A DNA stretch of 46,070 bases from Patescibacteria group bacterium (GCA_023381015.1 JAMCTE010000016.1:1-46070); one strand, 5' to 3'. Shown: positions 15,722 through 24,041, counted from the first letter of the stretch. Translations and numbers: made by a program. The notes: a model not told the origin generated them from the letters alone.

Positions 15722-16993
15722 TTATATTTGATCTTTTATTATCAACTCTCTAATTTTATCAAACAACTTTTCCATAAAATAAAGATTGTGATGTGTCGCT
15801 AAAGTATAACCCAAAATCTCGCGCTGTTTAAACAGATGGTGTAGATATGACTTGGTAAAATTAGTACAGACGTAGCAATTGCAATTAACGTCTAGCTTCT
15901 CAAAATTATTTTTATACTCTGTTCTTGTGATATCTATTTTTAAATCTTTATCATTTAAAATTTGAGATTTATTTGTCATTTGTAATTTATTATTTGACAT
16001 TTTGTATAAAGTTCCCATTCTTGCTAATCTTGTCGGTTCGACACAATCAAAAGTATCGACTCCATATTTGACCAAATCGATGATGTCGTCGATTTGCCCG
16101 ACGCCAAGCAGGTGGACCGGCCTATCCTTGGGCAGATAGTCGGCCATCCACTTCACCTGATCGCGCATCTCTTTTTTTGATTCACCCACCGAAACTCCGC
16201 CGATTGCTATTCCAGGCGTATTTTGGGCAACGACAAATTCGGCTGATTTTTTTCGCAGGTCTTCGAAAGTTGCCCCTTGAATTATCCCATATAAGAATTG
16301 GTCACTGGTTACTAGTTGTCCGTTATTAGTTGAGGGCGAAGACAGTAAATTTTTTACGCCTTGGGATTCCCCGCCGAGGCGGGGAGGGTTCCCACTAAGT
16401 AAAAAATTTCGCTGTCGAGCCCTAAACTGTACACAACGCTTTAACCATTCGTGTGTCCTGTTCATCGCATCTTCGGCATATTCATGGGTCGCCGGATAGT
16501 AAGTGCATTCGTCAAACGCCATATTGATGTCGGCGCCGATTTTTAACTGATATTCCATCGACTTCTCCGGCGTAAACTCGATCAGTTGGCCGTCGTGGAG
16601 CGAACGGAATCTTACCCCATCTCCTGATATTTTCACCAATAAGGGCTGCTCTTCGCCCCTCACGTCTGCTTTCCTTTGATTTCTTGCCAGAGAAAACACC
16701 TGAAATCCTCCGGAATCGCTCATGGCAAAAATATTCAAGCCGGAATATTTGTGTATACCGCCAACCTTAGCTATAATATCGGCTCCGGGATGTGTCACCA
16801 GATGATAAGTGTTAAAACAGGCCGCCTCGATACCGATCTCATTGACTTGTTTCGGAGTCAAGGTCTTGATCGTCCCTTTTGTCGCCGCGGCAATAAATCC
16901 GGGAGTCTTTAGCTTACCGTGAACGGTATTAATTTCCCCAATTCTTGCCTTGGATTTTTTTGAGAAATGAGACACACGAAAGAAATCCTTCAT
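15722..16993 (-). CDS. tgt: tRNA-guanine transglycosylase, with in-frame repeat insertions
   Basis: It exchanges guanine 34 for a queuine precursor (preQ1 in bacteria) in GUN-anticodon tRNAs. Visible are MSDSGGFQVFSLA (substrate pocket), YGIIQGATFEDLR, the nucleophile region VDTFDCVEPTRLARMGTLYK, and a zinc site CNCYVCTNFTKSYLHHL. The start at 16993 (MKDFFRVSHF) is preferred: it sits 8 bases behind TATCAT and matches family length better than the open start at 17023. About 40 residues between WLKRCVQFRARQ and FLYGIIQG are coded by an R1 repeat plus an R7-like tract. A second AT-rich insert gives NNKLQMTNKSQILND. With queA nearby it forms a queuosine pair. Confidence 0.93.
   Translation of the reverse strand: MKDFFRVSHFSKKSKARIGEINTVHGKLKTPGFIAAATKGTIKTLTPKQVNEIGIEAACFNTYHLVTHPGADIIAKVGGIHKYSGLNIFAMSDSGGFQVFSLARNQRKADVRGEEQPLLVKISGDGVRFRSLHDGQLIEFTPEKSMEYQLKIGADINMAFDECTYYPATHEYAEDAMNRTHEWLKRCVQFRARQRNFLLSGNPPRLGGESQGVKNLLSSPSTNNGQLVTSDQFLYGIIQGATFEDLRKKSAEFVVAQNTPGIAIGGVSVGESKKEMRDQVKWMADYLPKDRPVHLLGVGQIDDIIDLVKYGVDTFDCVEPTRLARMGTLYKMSNNKLQMTNKSQILNDKDLKIDITRTEYKNNFEKLDVNCNCYVCTNFTKSYLHHLFKQREILGYTLATHHNLYFMEKLFDKIRELIIKDQI
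15941..16003 (-). repeat. AT-rich low-complexity insert inside tgt
   Basis: It codes NNKLQMTNKSQILNDKDLK, an extension not expected between the RMGTLYK motif and the zinc-site region. It is built of ACAAATGACAAAT-like words also found in trxB. Confidence 0.5.
16300..16425. repeat. R1 palindrome (copy 2) with adjoining R7-like tract, in frame in tgt
   Basis: 16333-16425 carries arms GAGGGCGAAGACAG and CTGTCGAGCCC, then AAATTTTTTAC and GTAAAAAATTT, with an inner CCCCGCC/GGCGGGG palindrome. The piece 16300-16330 repeats ACTAATAACGGACAACTAG-type wording. Together they code an extra loop of about 42 residues, and the reading frame is preserved. Confidence 0.75.
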
Positions 16994-17035
16994 AAACAAA
17001 TATGATAGCACAAAGACCTTCAAACCAAAGTACGA

Positions 17036-17689
17036 TTAGTAAAAAGCTACGATTATATTTGACCCATCTTGTCTTTTGTTCGGTTTATAAACATCCCAAC
17101 CGGTGTGAGTTAATATGTAGACGGGCGTGTTTTGCTGATGTGTGTTTTGTTCTAAATCGACTGTCCTCATGATGGTGCTGCCCTTTTTATCCCCCAATTC
17201 GGCCAGCATAGTTATGTTGGTAATTACTTTTTGTTTGTATGAAAAATTGCCAATATCATCGACCAAAATTCTATTATACTGGTGTCTTTTTTCACCTGGA
17301 TCATAGTCTAAAGCTTCTACGTCGCTAGCTTTGACAAAAGTTATCTCAATTGTTTCATTTCTATACTTATTTTTTAAGGCTTTTACCATTTCTTCGTCTT
17401 CTGTAATAACGGCTACTTTAGCATTTTCACTAAAAAATTCTTTTAAACCTCCTTTTGGCTCGTTTGAAACAACTGGCTTAAATTCATCACCGTGATCAGA
17501 CATATTTCTTGGTAGATAACTATAAGACCATTCATTTTGGGAATTTTGCCAAGGATTTTTTTGATAAGGAGGTTTATGAACAAATGACCATTTACCATAT
17601 AATCCGTCGATATCTTCGGCAAAAATATTATGTAGCAACTGGTTTGCTCTATTAATTGCTTCTTTGGAAACTTTTTCTGCCCTTATCAT
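17036..17689 (-). CDS. Hypothetical protein between tgt and queA
   Basis: This 217-residue protein is not recognised. It is predicted soluble with no signal peptide or membrane segment. The middle (LKEFFSENAKVAVITEDEEMVKALKNKY) could be an alpha/beta unit, and the C-terminal half has VYILTHTGWDVYKPN. It lies in the same direction as tgt and queA, 42 bases after the former's upstream end and 49 bases from the latter, so it may be co-transcribed. It is AT-rich relative to queA. No catalytic motif can be named. Confidence 0.6.
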   Translation of the reverse strand: MIRAEKVSKEAINRANQLLHNIFAEDIDGLYGKWSFVHKPPYQKNPWQNSQNEWSYSYLPRNMSDHGDEFKPVVSNEPKGGLKEFFSENAKVAVITEDEEMVKALKNKYRNETIEITFVKASDVEALDYDPGEKRHQYNRILVDDIGNFSYKQKVITNITMLAELGDKKGSTIMRTVDLEQNTHQQNTPVYILTHTGWDVYKPNKRQDGSNIIVAFY

Positions 17690-17738
17690 ATAAAATAAAA
17701 TTTTACTAATTATATTAAATATATAGCTTTAATTCAAT

Positions 17739-18770
17739 CTAAAGTATCATCATCGCGTCTCCAAAAGAATAAAATCTGAAGTCATTATCGATAGCAGTTT
17801 TGTAAAGGTCAATCAAATGCCTCCTAGCTCCTCTATACTGCAAGAAAGCCTCAACCAGCATCATTAGAGATGATTTTGGCAGATGAAAATTAGTAATCAG
17901 ACAGTCGACCATCTTAAACTCATAAGGCGGATAAATAAAAAGGTCAGTGTTTCCGACTAAGTTACCGGTCTTAGCCAAGGACTCCAACGTCCTTGTCACC
18001 GTCGTGCCGACCGCTACGAGCTTTTTTCCTTCCGACTTCATTATATTAATATAATGAAGTGTTTGTTCATCAACCTCAAAATATTCTTCGTGTAGCCGCT
18101 TCGTAGATATATTTCTTTGGGTTAGTGGTGCAAAAGTTCCCAGTCCGACATGAAGAGTGATAAAATAACGATTGATGTCTTTTTTTTCTAATTTCTCAAA
18201 AACTCTCCTTGAGAAATGGAGAGAAGCCGTTGGTGCTGCCGAAGATCCTCGTTCTTTTGCAAAAATTGTTTGATATTTTTCCATGAGTTCATCCCTTTTT
18301 AGCGGCGTTTTCTTCAAATAAAGTGGTATCGGCATCGAACCGTATTTCTCCAGCAGTTGGAAGAGCTTTTCTTTTGAAAAATCATATCCTAGCTCAAAAA
18401 TGTGTTCTTCCTGGCTTTTTATCCTGAGCGAAGTCGAAGGATCAAAATATAATTTTTCACCAACGTTAACTTTTCTATCAACCATCGCCTTAACAGTCTG
18501 TGTATCGACAGATTCGCTGACCAAAAAAAGAACGATTACCTTGCCACCGGTTTGTTTTTTCATCTCTACCCTGGCTGGTATAACCTTGGTGTTGTTCAAA
18601 ACAAGAAAACTGTCTTTCGGCAAATATTTATCCAGATTGTAGAATTTGTCGAATACAATCCGATCGGCTGCCGTATCGTAAACAAATAATTTTGATGAAT
18701 CGCGTGGAGTCGCCGGTTTCAAAGCAATATTATTTTTTGGCAAAAAATAATCATAGCGATCTAAATCCAT
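17739..18770 (-). CDS. queA: S-adenosylmethionine:tRNA ribosyltransferase-isomerase
   Basis: It moves the ribosyl group of AdoMet onto preQ1-tRNA to make epoxyqueuosine, the step after Tgt. Family motifs are YDYFLPKNNIALKPATPRDSSKL at the N-terminus, DSFLVLNNTKVIPARV, the highly conserved GSSAAPTASLHFSRRVFEKL (about residues 178-197), LHVGLGTFAPL, HEEYFEVDEQT, and NFHLPKSSLMMLVEAF with FRFYSFGDAMMI at the end. The length of 343 is typical. Residues about 109-116 (DPSTSLRIKS) are coded by a short palindrome (ATCCTGAGCGAAGTCGAAGG) known from many bacterial genomes. A terminator-like hairpin separates it from the gene upstream. Confidence 0.95.
   Translation of the reverse strand: MDLDRYDYFLPKNNIALKPATPRDSSKLFVYDTAADRIVFDKFYNLDKYLPKDSFLVLNNTKVIPARVEMKKQTGGKVIVLFLVSESVDTQTVKAMVDRKVNVGEKLYFDPSTSLRIKSQEEHIFELGYDFSKEKLFQLLEKYGSMPIPLYLKKTPLKRDELMEKYQTIFAKERGSSAAPTASLHFSRRVFEKLEKKDINRYFITLHVGLGTFAPLTQRNISTKRLHEEYFEVDEQTLHYINIMKSEGKKLVAVGTTVTRTLESLAKTGNLVGNTDLFIYPPYEFKMVDCLITNFHLPKSSLMMLVEAFLQYRGARRHLIDLYKTAIDNDFRFYSFGDAMMIL
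18421..18443. repeat. Short palindromic repeat in frame in queA
   Basis: Arms ATCCT and AGGAT enclose GAGCGAAGTCGA. It codes DPSTSLRI in queA; read on the other strand it gives ILSEVEG, a spurious peptide often seen in genomes that carry this repeat. Confidence 0.6.
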
Positions 18771-18789
18771 AATTTTAAATATAAAACAA

Positions 18790-18824
18790 GAAGCGAGTTA
18801 AGAAAAGGTTTCCTAACCCGCTTC
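18790..18824 (-). terminator. Intrinsic terminator after the 161-aa membrane protein gene
   Basis: On the minus strand GAAGCGGGTTAGGAAA pairs with TTTTCTTAACTCGCTTC around a short loop, followed by TTGTTTTATATTT. It lies between the stop of the upstream gene (18847) and the queA start (18770). Confidence 0.6.
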
Positions 18825-18846
18825 GATGTTTAATATACTTTACGAC

Positions 18847-19332
18847 TCATTTATAGTAGCTTCTGACCTGGAACAGTAAATATAAGGACAATAACGTTCC
18901 AATCACTAAGCCACCTAGATTAAAATTGACGACGTTTTGGACGGCGCCCACTAACGTGCCCCAGTACATATATCTCCATCCCTGGGCTTTTCGGCCGAAC
19001 AGTCCTGTGATCGCCAAAGCTTCAAGGATTACCATCACTCCCAAAAATGCTACGCTCAGTAAGTAGCTTATGCCTGAAAACGGATGGCCGGACATGACGC
19101 CGCCGATCGTCCCCAAAGGAACGACAAAGGCACCAAGTCCCAAAAGAGCCAGAAAAGCCGGGACTCCGATGACAACGGCAATAATGGCTAAATAAGGAGC
19201 TAATTTTACAAGGACTTCTCGCCATTTTTCAGGCAGCTGTGGCGCTTTTTTCCCCAAATATAATTCTAAAGTAGACTCGAGACCAGACATGCTTGATTTA
19301 AAATCAGTACTTTTTGTGTCTGATTTTGCCAT
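18847..19332 (-). CDS. Small membrane protein of unknown function
   Basis: This 161-residue protein has an N-terminal soluble part (MAKSDTKSTDFKSSMSGLESTLELYLGKKAPQLPEKW, residues 1-37), then four hydrophobic helices: YLAIIAVVIGVPAFLALLGL, GISYLLSVAFLGVMVILEAL, GWRYMYWGTLVGAVQNVVNF and GLVIGTLLSLYLLFQVRSYY. No charged residues within the helices suggest transport. It resembles small membrane proteins commonly annotated as hypothetical in Patescibacteria (from memory, not checked). It is followed by a terminator, and it may share a transcript with the two surface proteins upstream (17-base gap). Confidence 0.65.
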   Translation of the reverse strand: MAKSDTKSTDFKSSMSGLESTLELYLGKKAPQLPEKWREVLVKLAPYLAIIAVVIGVPAFLALLGLGAFVVPLGTIGGVMSGHPFSGISYLLSVAFLGVMVILEALAITGLFGRKAQGWRYMYWGTLVGAVQNVVNFNLGGLVIGTLLSLYLLFQVRSYYK

Positions 19333-19349
19333 AAATGTTTATAAAAAAT

Positions 19350-20168
19350 TTATAATAACAAACCACCTAGCAGTATTATCCCAGGTACTATAAAAAAAGG
19401 CAAGGCTGGTTTTCCGGAAACAGGAGGTGCCGGTGTCGCTGTATTTTGGGGAACAGACGTTGGTGTTGCCGAAGGAGGAGGGGTACCTGTAACCGTTGGC
19501 GTCGGCGTCGCTGTCGGACCCGGCGTTCCAGTTGGCGTCGGCGTCGGCGTAGTCGTCGGCGCTTCGGTCGGAGTCAACTGTTCGGTTGGTGTCGGTTGTT
19601 CGGTCGGAGTGAGAATGACTCCTGTTGGCGTTGGGGTTGGTGTTTCCGTTGGTGTAGGACCACCTCCACCACCGCCACCGCCTGAATTGCACTGTTGAGG
19701 ATAATAAGTTTGACAAAGGCTGTTGTTGCTGGAACAAAAGTAAGTCCCATTATTAGCCCCACCGCTTGTTTTACAATCACACAAAGCTAAGCAGTTATTG
19801 CAGTGGTCAAATTGGCCGCTCTCGGTCGTTCCGGCGGGACAACTGCCTGTAGTACCTCCACCGCCGCCCGGATAACCGCACAAGTTACTCGATTCTCCAC
19901 ATGATTGGGAACCGGAAAACCATTTACAGGAAAAACTTTGGCCATCAGATTTTGGAGGCGAACAGGCAGCGTTACAATCTTTGGCTTTATCGTAAGACTT
20001 ACATCCCTGAGCTCCAGCCTGTTGTTGAGTCGTAATTAATGTCTTATTGTAGTAAACCACTCCTATCAAAGCAATCAAAACCACCAGAAATAAATTGCCA
20101 ATCACTAATAGGGAATTAGCTTTTCTTTTTTTTTGAGGAGATTTTAGCGGAGTAAAATTATCAATCAT
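19350..20168 (-). CDS. Cys-rich, Pro/Thr-rich cell-surface protein (paralogue A)
   Basis: Layout of the 272 residues: short basic N-terminus, transmembrane segment (SLLVIGNLFLVVLIALIGVVYY, about 20-41), a Cys-rich outer domain with about 18 cysteines (residues 56-160), a poly-Gly hinge, and a long Pro/Thr stalk of repeated PTPTE/TPTPTGT units (about 172-245). It ends with a hydrophobic segment (PALPFFIVPGIILLGGLLL) after PPVSGK. The end looks like a degenerate sortase-type signal without a basic tail. It shares N-terminal (TPLKSPQKK/TPVTIPNKN) and C-terminal features with the next gene, so the two are paralogues. The stalk is probably O-glycosylated (inference). Repeat length is likely variable. 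Confidence 0.7.
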   Translation of the reverse strand: MIDNFTPLKSPQKKRKANSLLVIGNLFLVVLIALIGVVYYNKTLITTQQQAGAQGCKSYDKAKDCNAACSPPKSDGQSFSCKWFSGSQSCGESSNLCGYPGGGGGTTGSCPAGTTESGQFDHCNNCLALCDCKTSGGANNGTYFCSSNNSLCQTYYPQQCNSGGGGGGGGPTPTETPTPTPTGVILTPTEQPTPTEQLTPTEAPTTTPTPTPTGTPGPTATPTPTVTGTPPPSATPTSVPQNTATPAPPVSGKPALPFFIVPGIILLGGLLL

Positions 20169-20235
20169 ATTAAATAATATTCATTTATAAGAATAACATA
20201 TTTATACGCTTTTTTATTTTTGTAAATAAAATTAA

Positions 20236-20970
20236 TTATAATAGAAGCCCTAATGAAATTACTGCCGTAGGAACAATAAAAGCCAACCAGGGCACTCTAC
20301 CCGTTACTGGCAGTGTCGGCGCCGTAGTTATGGTTGTTTTTGCCAAGATTATTTCCGTCGGCGTCGCTGAAGGCCCAGGAGTCCCCGTTGCCGTCGGACC
20401 AGGCGTGTTGGTCGGTTGACCAGGAGGGGTAGTTGGTGTTATTGTGGGAGTTAATGTCGGGGCAATTGTTCCGGTTGGTGTTGGCGTATTGGTGACGATT
20501 GTCGTCGGCGTCGGAGTTGGGGTACTGGCTGGTTGAGTTGGGGTTGGCGTACTCGCCGGAGCAGTTGGCGTCGGTATTGGCGTATCAGTTGGGCTAGTGA
20601 TATTAGAGGCAATCGTCTTTGTTTTACTTTTTGTCGCAGTACAATTGGCGCTTCCTAAAGATCCATTAGCACACGTTGTCCAATGCATATAATTGACTCC
20701 GCCGACCCCTCCATAAACGCACGTTTGGCTTCCGGCGGTTGCCCCTGCCTGACTACATGAAGAACCTGCTTTATGGGGAGCGATATAACCATTTTGGAAA
20801 GCTGGCTTGCTGGCTCTTGGTACCGAGGAAATCAAATTACTTTGCAAATAATATCCAACATAAGAAACAGTTATTAAAAGGAAAAAAATTCCCGTCAATA
20901 AAAATATGTTTTTAAGTTTAGTTTTATTATCATTTTTATTCGGGATTGTAACGGGAGTGAAATAATCCAT
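20236..20970 (-). CDS. Pro/Thr-rich cell-surface protein with LPVTG motif (paralogue B)
   Basis: It has the same plan as its neighbour. MDYFTPVTIPNKNDNKTKLK is followed by a transmembrane segment (IFLLTGIFFLLITVSYVGYYL), a small domain with four Cys (CSQAGATAGSQTC, CANGSLGSANC), a Pro/Thr stalk (about residues 128-205) and the end TLPVTGRVPWLAFIVPTAVI. The LPVTG just before a final hydrophobic stretch matches the sortase motif LPxTG, although the usual basic tail after the helix is missing (it ends SLGLLL). It could be wall-anchored, or anchored by both ends. No sortase gene is in the window. Confidence 0.7.
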   Translation of the reverse strand: MDYFTPVTIPNKNDNKTKLKNIFLLTGIFFLLITVSYVGYYLQSNLISSVPRASKPAFQNGYIAPHKAGSSCSQAGATAGSQTCVYGGVGGVNYMHWTTCANGSLGSANCTATKSKTKTIASNITSPTDTPIPTPTAPASTPTPTQPASTPTPTPTTIVTNTPTPTGTIAPTLTPTITPTTPPGQPTNTPGPTATGTPGPSATPTEIILAKTTITTAPTLPVTGRVPWLAFIVPTAVISLGLLL

Positions 20971-20992
20971 ACTTATATAAATAATATCAGAG

Positions 20993-21520
20993 TTATCTTA
21001 TAAGCTCAACGAATCGGAACTGGAGACCATCGGAAGATTTAACTTCTTGAATACTAGCATTTTTAAAATCAGAATAATCTGGAAAAAAAGCATCGGCATT
21101 TGGAATTTTAATATCGACTAAAGTCAAATACAGTTTGTCTGCATATTTTATCCCTTCCTGATAAATGCTTGCCCCTCCTATCAAAAAAATTTCTCCGCTG
21201 TCTATCTTTTTACCTTTTTCTATCGCTTCTCTAACAGATCCTGCGCTGATAAACTGACTGCTTTGAGTCTCGACGACGTTTGTTAATTTTGGCTTATACT
21301 CATTGTCCCTTGTTACGATGATATAGGTACGTTTTGGAAACGGACGTTGACTTTTCTGATAGTAAATCACCAAGGATTCGAAAGTTTTCCTGCCGACTAT
21401 GACGATTTTACCCGTTGTCAGGTGTTTAAAACGAAGCAAATCTTCCCTGATGTGCCAAGGAATCCTGTTTTTTACTCCAAGTTCTCTATTTTTCCCAATT
21501 GCAGCAATGATTGATATCAT
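20993..21520 (-). CDS. folA: Dihydrofolate reductase
   Basis: It reduces dihydrofolate to tetrahydrofolate with NADPH. MISIIAAIGKNRELGVKNRIPWHIREDLLRF (shown in part) has the start strand, the Met20-type loop and an acidic active-site residue in the WHIRED segment. TTGKIVIVGRKTFES is the NADPH-binding turn and EIFLIGGASIYQEGI the second signature. The length of 175 is normal. It lies directly after thyA, which regenerates dihydrofolate as it makes dTMP, so the pair forms a short cycle. A perfect 21-base palindrome occupies the 40-base gap. Confidence 0.95.
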   Translation of the reverse strand: MISIIAAIGKNRELGVKNRIPWHIREDLLRFKHLTTGKIVIVGRKTFESLVIYYQKSQRPFPKRTYIIVTRDNEYKPKLTNVVETQSSQFISAGSVREAIEKGKKIDSGEIFLIGGASIYQEGIKYADKLYLTLVDIKIPNADAFFPDYSDFKNASIQEVKSSDGLQFRFVELIR

Positions 21521-21531
21521 GATTATTTGCC

Positions 21532-21552
21532 GTACAACCTCGGAGGTTGTAC
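21532..21552. repeat. Perfect palindrome between thyA and folA
   Basis: Arms GTACAACCTC and GAGGTTGTAC flank a single central G. A third arm (AACCTCCG at 21567-21574, inside the thyA end) can pair with CGGAGGTT at 21541-21548, so two alternative hairpins are possible on the thyA-folA mRNA. Confidence 0.6.
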
Positions 21553-21560
21553 ACGGCTCG

Positions 21561-22535
21561 TCAGAAACCTCCGACTACCGTCACCTCGCCTTTAATGGGC
21601 GGATAAGGATTATAGTTTTCGACTGTGATGTCTTCAAATTTAAAATCGTCGATGTCTTTTATTTTTTTATTCAATTTCAACGTCGGAAACTGCCTTGGCG
21701 CCCTTGTCAGCTGTTCTTTGATCTGGTCAAAATGATTTGAATAGATGTGGACATCGCCGTAGGTATGGACAAAGTCTCCTGGCTCCAGATTAGTCACCTG
21801 GGCAACCATCACCAAAAGTAGAGAATAAGAAGCGATGTTGAAAGGAACGCCCAAAAAAATATCGGCTGACCTTTGGTAAAGCTGAAGATTTAATTTCTTA
21901 CCGATCACGTTGAAATGGAACATGGTGTGACAAGGAGGCAATACGACCGACTGCTCCCGGCTCGGCGCCATTTCGTAGATGTAGGCCGGATTCCAAGCGG
22001 AAACGATCAAATGTTTTCTAAAACGCTGTTTTGGATCTTTTAATTTTTTAATAACCCAACCTAGTTGGTCAATGGTGCGGGCTTTGCCCGCCGAAGCCTC
22101 GGCGGAGGCGGGCCAACGCCGCCATTGCACGCCATAAACTGGCCCTAATTCTCCATATTTTTTAGCAAACTTTCCATCAGTTCTAACCTTTTCTACGTAT
22201 TCATCTTGAGTTAATAAACTTTTCACTTTTAATTTTTCACTTTTAACTTTGTATTGCTTGTATCCCCATTCGTCCCAAATATGGACGTTATTGTCAACCA
22301 AGTATTTGATATTTGAGTCGCCTTTCAAAAACCAGATTAACTCATGGGTAATGCCGCGCATGAAGACTTTTTTCGTCGTCAAAAGCGGAAATCCCTGTGA
22401 CAAGTCAAACCTGATCTGTCTGCCAAAAACGGTCTTTATCTTAACTCCTGGATTGCCCCAAACTGGCTTATCCTCACCGTTTTTCATGATGTCCTTTAGT
22501 AAGTCAAGATACTGATATTCTGGATGATATTTCAT
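21561..22535 (-). CDS. thyA: Thymidylate synthase, with in-frame repeat insertions
   Basis: It methylates dUMP to dTMP with methylene-tetrahydrofolate. Key motifs are the catalytic Cys in [12 protein letters not shown], the dUMP site [20 protein letters not shown], and [17 protein letters not shown]. The start at 22535 ([16 protein letters not shown]) is chosen over the upstream TTG, which lies within a repeat. Two inserts depart from the family. [13 protein letters not shown] (about residues 95-107) comes from a direct repeat. [11 protein letters not shown] (about 141-152) comes from a GC-rich palindrome, exactly where ordinary ThyA reads WRRWP...IDQL. The rest aligns well, so the enzyme should be active. 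Confidence 0.94.
   Translation of the reverse strand: MKYHPEYQYLDLLKDIMKNGEDKPVWGNPGVKIKTVFGRQIRFDLSQGFPLLTTKKVFMRGITHELIWFLKGDSNIKYLVDNNVHIWDEWGYKQYKVKSEKLKVKSLLTQDEYVEKVRTDGKFAKKYGELGPVYGVQWRRWPASAEASAGKARTIDQLGWVIKKLKDPKQRFRKHLIVSAWNPAYIYEMAPSREQSVVLPPCHTMFHFNVIGKKLNLQLYQRSADIFLGVPFNIASYSLLLVMVAQVTNLEPGDFVHTYGDVHIYSNHFDQIKEQLTRAPRQFPTLKLNKKIKDIDDFKFEDITVENYNPYPPIKGEVTVVGGF
22077..22113. repeat. GC-rich palindrome inserted in frame in thyA
   Basis: GCCCGCC and GGCGGGC arms surround GAAGCCTCGGCGGA. It codes [11 protein letters not shown] between the WRRWP and IDQLGW motifs. Confidence 0.75.
22217..22250. repeat. Direct AT-rich repeat in frame in thyA
   Basis: Alternating CTTTTCACTTTTAA / AATTTTTCACTTTTAA words code [11 protein letters not shown], which has no counterpart in standard ThyA. 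Confidence 0.45.
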
Positions 22536-22539
22536 TGAC

Positions 22540-22636
22540 AAAGTGAGATATAAAATTTTTCTCGACTTGAAATTTCGTCCTTACTAAATGATTAAAGAAA
22601 TTTCACTGAGATAAAAAATTTATATATCGAACTTTA
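22540..22636. repeat. R1 palindromic repeat, copy 3
   Basis: It fills the thyA-folC gap. Inner arms AAATTTTTCTCGACTTGAAA and TTTCACTGAGATAAAAAATTT, outer arms AAAGT...ACTTT. It is homologous to the copy at 9374 but with a diverged outer part. Confidence 0.65.
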
Positions 22637-22651
22637 AACAGTGAATATTTT

Positions 22652-23929
22652 CTAACTTTTTTTCATTTTTAGCAAGCGGTAAATTTCTCCCAACAAATAT
22701 AAGGATCCGGTAATAACCACGATCCCTTTTGACTCATCAAAAACCGTCGTCAAGCCCTTTTTAGGATCGGTAATAGTTTTATAGTCTTTAAATCCTATTA
22801 CTTCCAATTGTTTACCTATAGTTTCTGGCTTTTCCGACAGTTGGATCAAATCTTGGTTATCGGTAAAAAAACTAGTGATCGTAATTTTAGACGCCAAAGG
22901 CACAAGGTAACGAAGCATGCTTTGATAATCTTTGCCTTTTTTAAAGGACAGCAGAAAATGAAATTTCTGCCCAGGAAACTGCTTTATCAATGCTTTTGAA
23001 AAGGCTTCCATCTTAGGTTGATTATGAGCTCCATCTAAGACAACTGTTTTTCCATTGATATCTTTTATGTCAAACCTTCCTATGAATTTAGCCTGCCGGA
23101 ATACTCTTTTTATCTTATCCCTATCCAAAAGAAAACCGTCTCTTTTTGACAACTCTTTGACGGCAGTAAAGGCTAGGGAAGCATTATCCCTTTGGTAATC
23201 CCCTATTAGATTGACGAAAAAATCAAACCTCTCCCCCGCAAAAATTAACTTTGAATTATTGTTTTTCGCCACCTGTTTTATAACTTTTATTGCTTCGTTT
23301 TCCTGGGTGGTTGAAACCGCCAAATTATTTTTTTGGATTATCATTGCTTTTTGGAATGCGATTTCTTCTAGAGTCCTACCCAGTATTTCCATGTGGTCAA
23401 AGCCTATCTTGCTGATGACGCAAGTTTTATCCTTTCTGTCGACGACGTTGGTAGCATCATATAAACCTCCCAAACCTGTTTCGATAACCGCGTAGTCAAC
23501 CTTTTCCTTTTCAAAAATGTAAAACGCCAACCCGACCAAAACTTCGAAATAACTAAGTTTTCCGAATTCTGAATCTTCGACTGTATTGATGGACGGAATC
23601 ACTTTATTTAAATAAAGTACGAATTTTTCTTTGGGGATAATCTTGTTATTGATCTGGAATCTTTCCCGCACATCGGTCAGATGCGGCGAGAGGTGCAAAC
23701 CGACTTGAAATCCATGAGCGGCCATGAGCGAGCTTATAAAATAGCACGTCGATCCCTTGCCGGCCGTTCCTGCGACATGGATCACTTTTAATTTATTCTG
23801 CGGTGAACCTAAGAGGGACAAAAAATAGCGCATCTTTTCCAGTCCCCTGGCACCCTGAAATATCTGGCGTGATCCTTGACGAACGTGAGAATTAAGGTAT
23901 TGTTCTGCTTGATGAAAATTATTTATCAT
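22652..23929 (-). CDS. folC: Dihydrofolate / folylpolyglutamate synthase
   Basis: An ATP-dependent ligase that adds glutamate to folates. The Mur-ligase-type P-loop is HVAGTAGKGSTCYFISSLMA (about residues 51-70). HLSPHLTDVRERFQIN and VIETGLGGLYDATNVV are strong FolC signatures, and KIGFDHMEILGRTLEEIAFQKAMII contains the magnesium-binding His. The C-terminal domain has VLDGAHNQPKMEAF. The length of 425 is normal. It lies between two R1 palindromes, in line with thyA and folA downstream and a Dcd-like gene upstream, so the cluster covers one-carbon and dTMP supply. Confidence 0.94.
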   Translation of the reverse strand: MINNFHQAEQYLNSHVRQGSRQIFQGARGLEKMRYFLSLLGSPQNKLKVIHVAGTAGKGSTCYFISSLMAAHGFQVGLHLSPHLTDVRERFQINNKIIPKEKFVLYLNKVIPSINTVEDSEFGKLSYFEVLVGLAFYIFEKEKVDYAVIETGLGGLYDATNVVDRKDKTCVISKIGFDHMEILGRTLEEIAFQKAMIIQKNNLAVSTTQENEAIKVIKQVAKNNNSKLIFAGERFDFFVNLIGDYQRDNASLAFTAVKELSKRDGFLLDRDKIKRVFRQAKFIGRFDIKDINGKTVVLDGAHNQPKMEAFSKALIKQFPGQKFHFLLSFKKGKDYQSMLRYLVPLASKITITSFFTDNQDLIQLSEKPETIGKQLEVIGFKDYKTITDPKKGLTTVFDESKGIVVITGSLYLLGEIYRLLKMKKS

Positions 23930-23940
23930 GAAGGCAAAAA

Positions 23941-24041
23941 AGCGAAGATGTCAAATTTTTTGCGACTTGGGAGGTGCGCAATCCCGCCTTGGCGGGATGA
24001 GCACGCCCACGGAGCTAAAAAATTTCGACATCAAGCTTTAA
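23941..24041. repeat. R1 palindromic repeat, copy 4
   Basis: Outer arms AGCGAAGATGTC and GACATCAAGCTTT, AAATTTTTTGC and GCTAAAAAATTT, inner GGAGGTGCGCAATCCCGCC against GGCGGGATGAGCACGCCC. It fills the folC-dcd gap. Confidence 0.75.

Noticed and set aside
18400-18642. 80-residue + strand ORF containing ILSEVEG
   Set aside because: Antisense shadow of queA; the ILSEVEG peptide comes from a known kind of short palindromic repeat.
9374-24041. CRISPR array from the recurring R1 sequence
   Set aside because: Copies are thousands of bases apart, palindromic over ~100 bases and lack regular spacers or cas genes.
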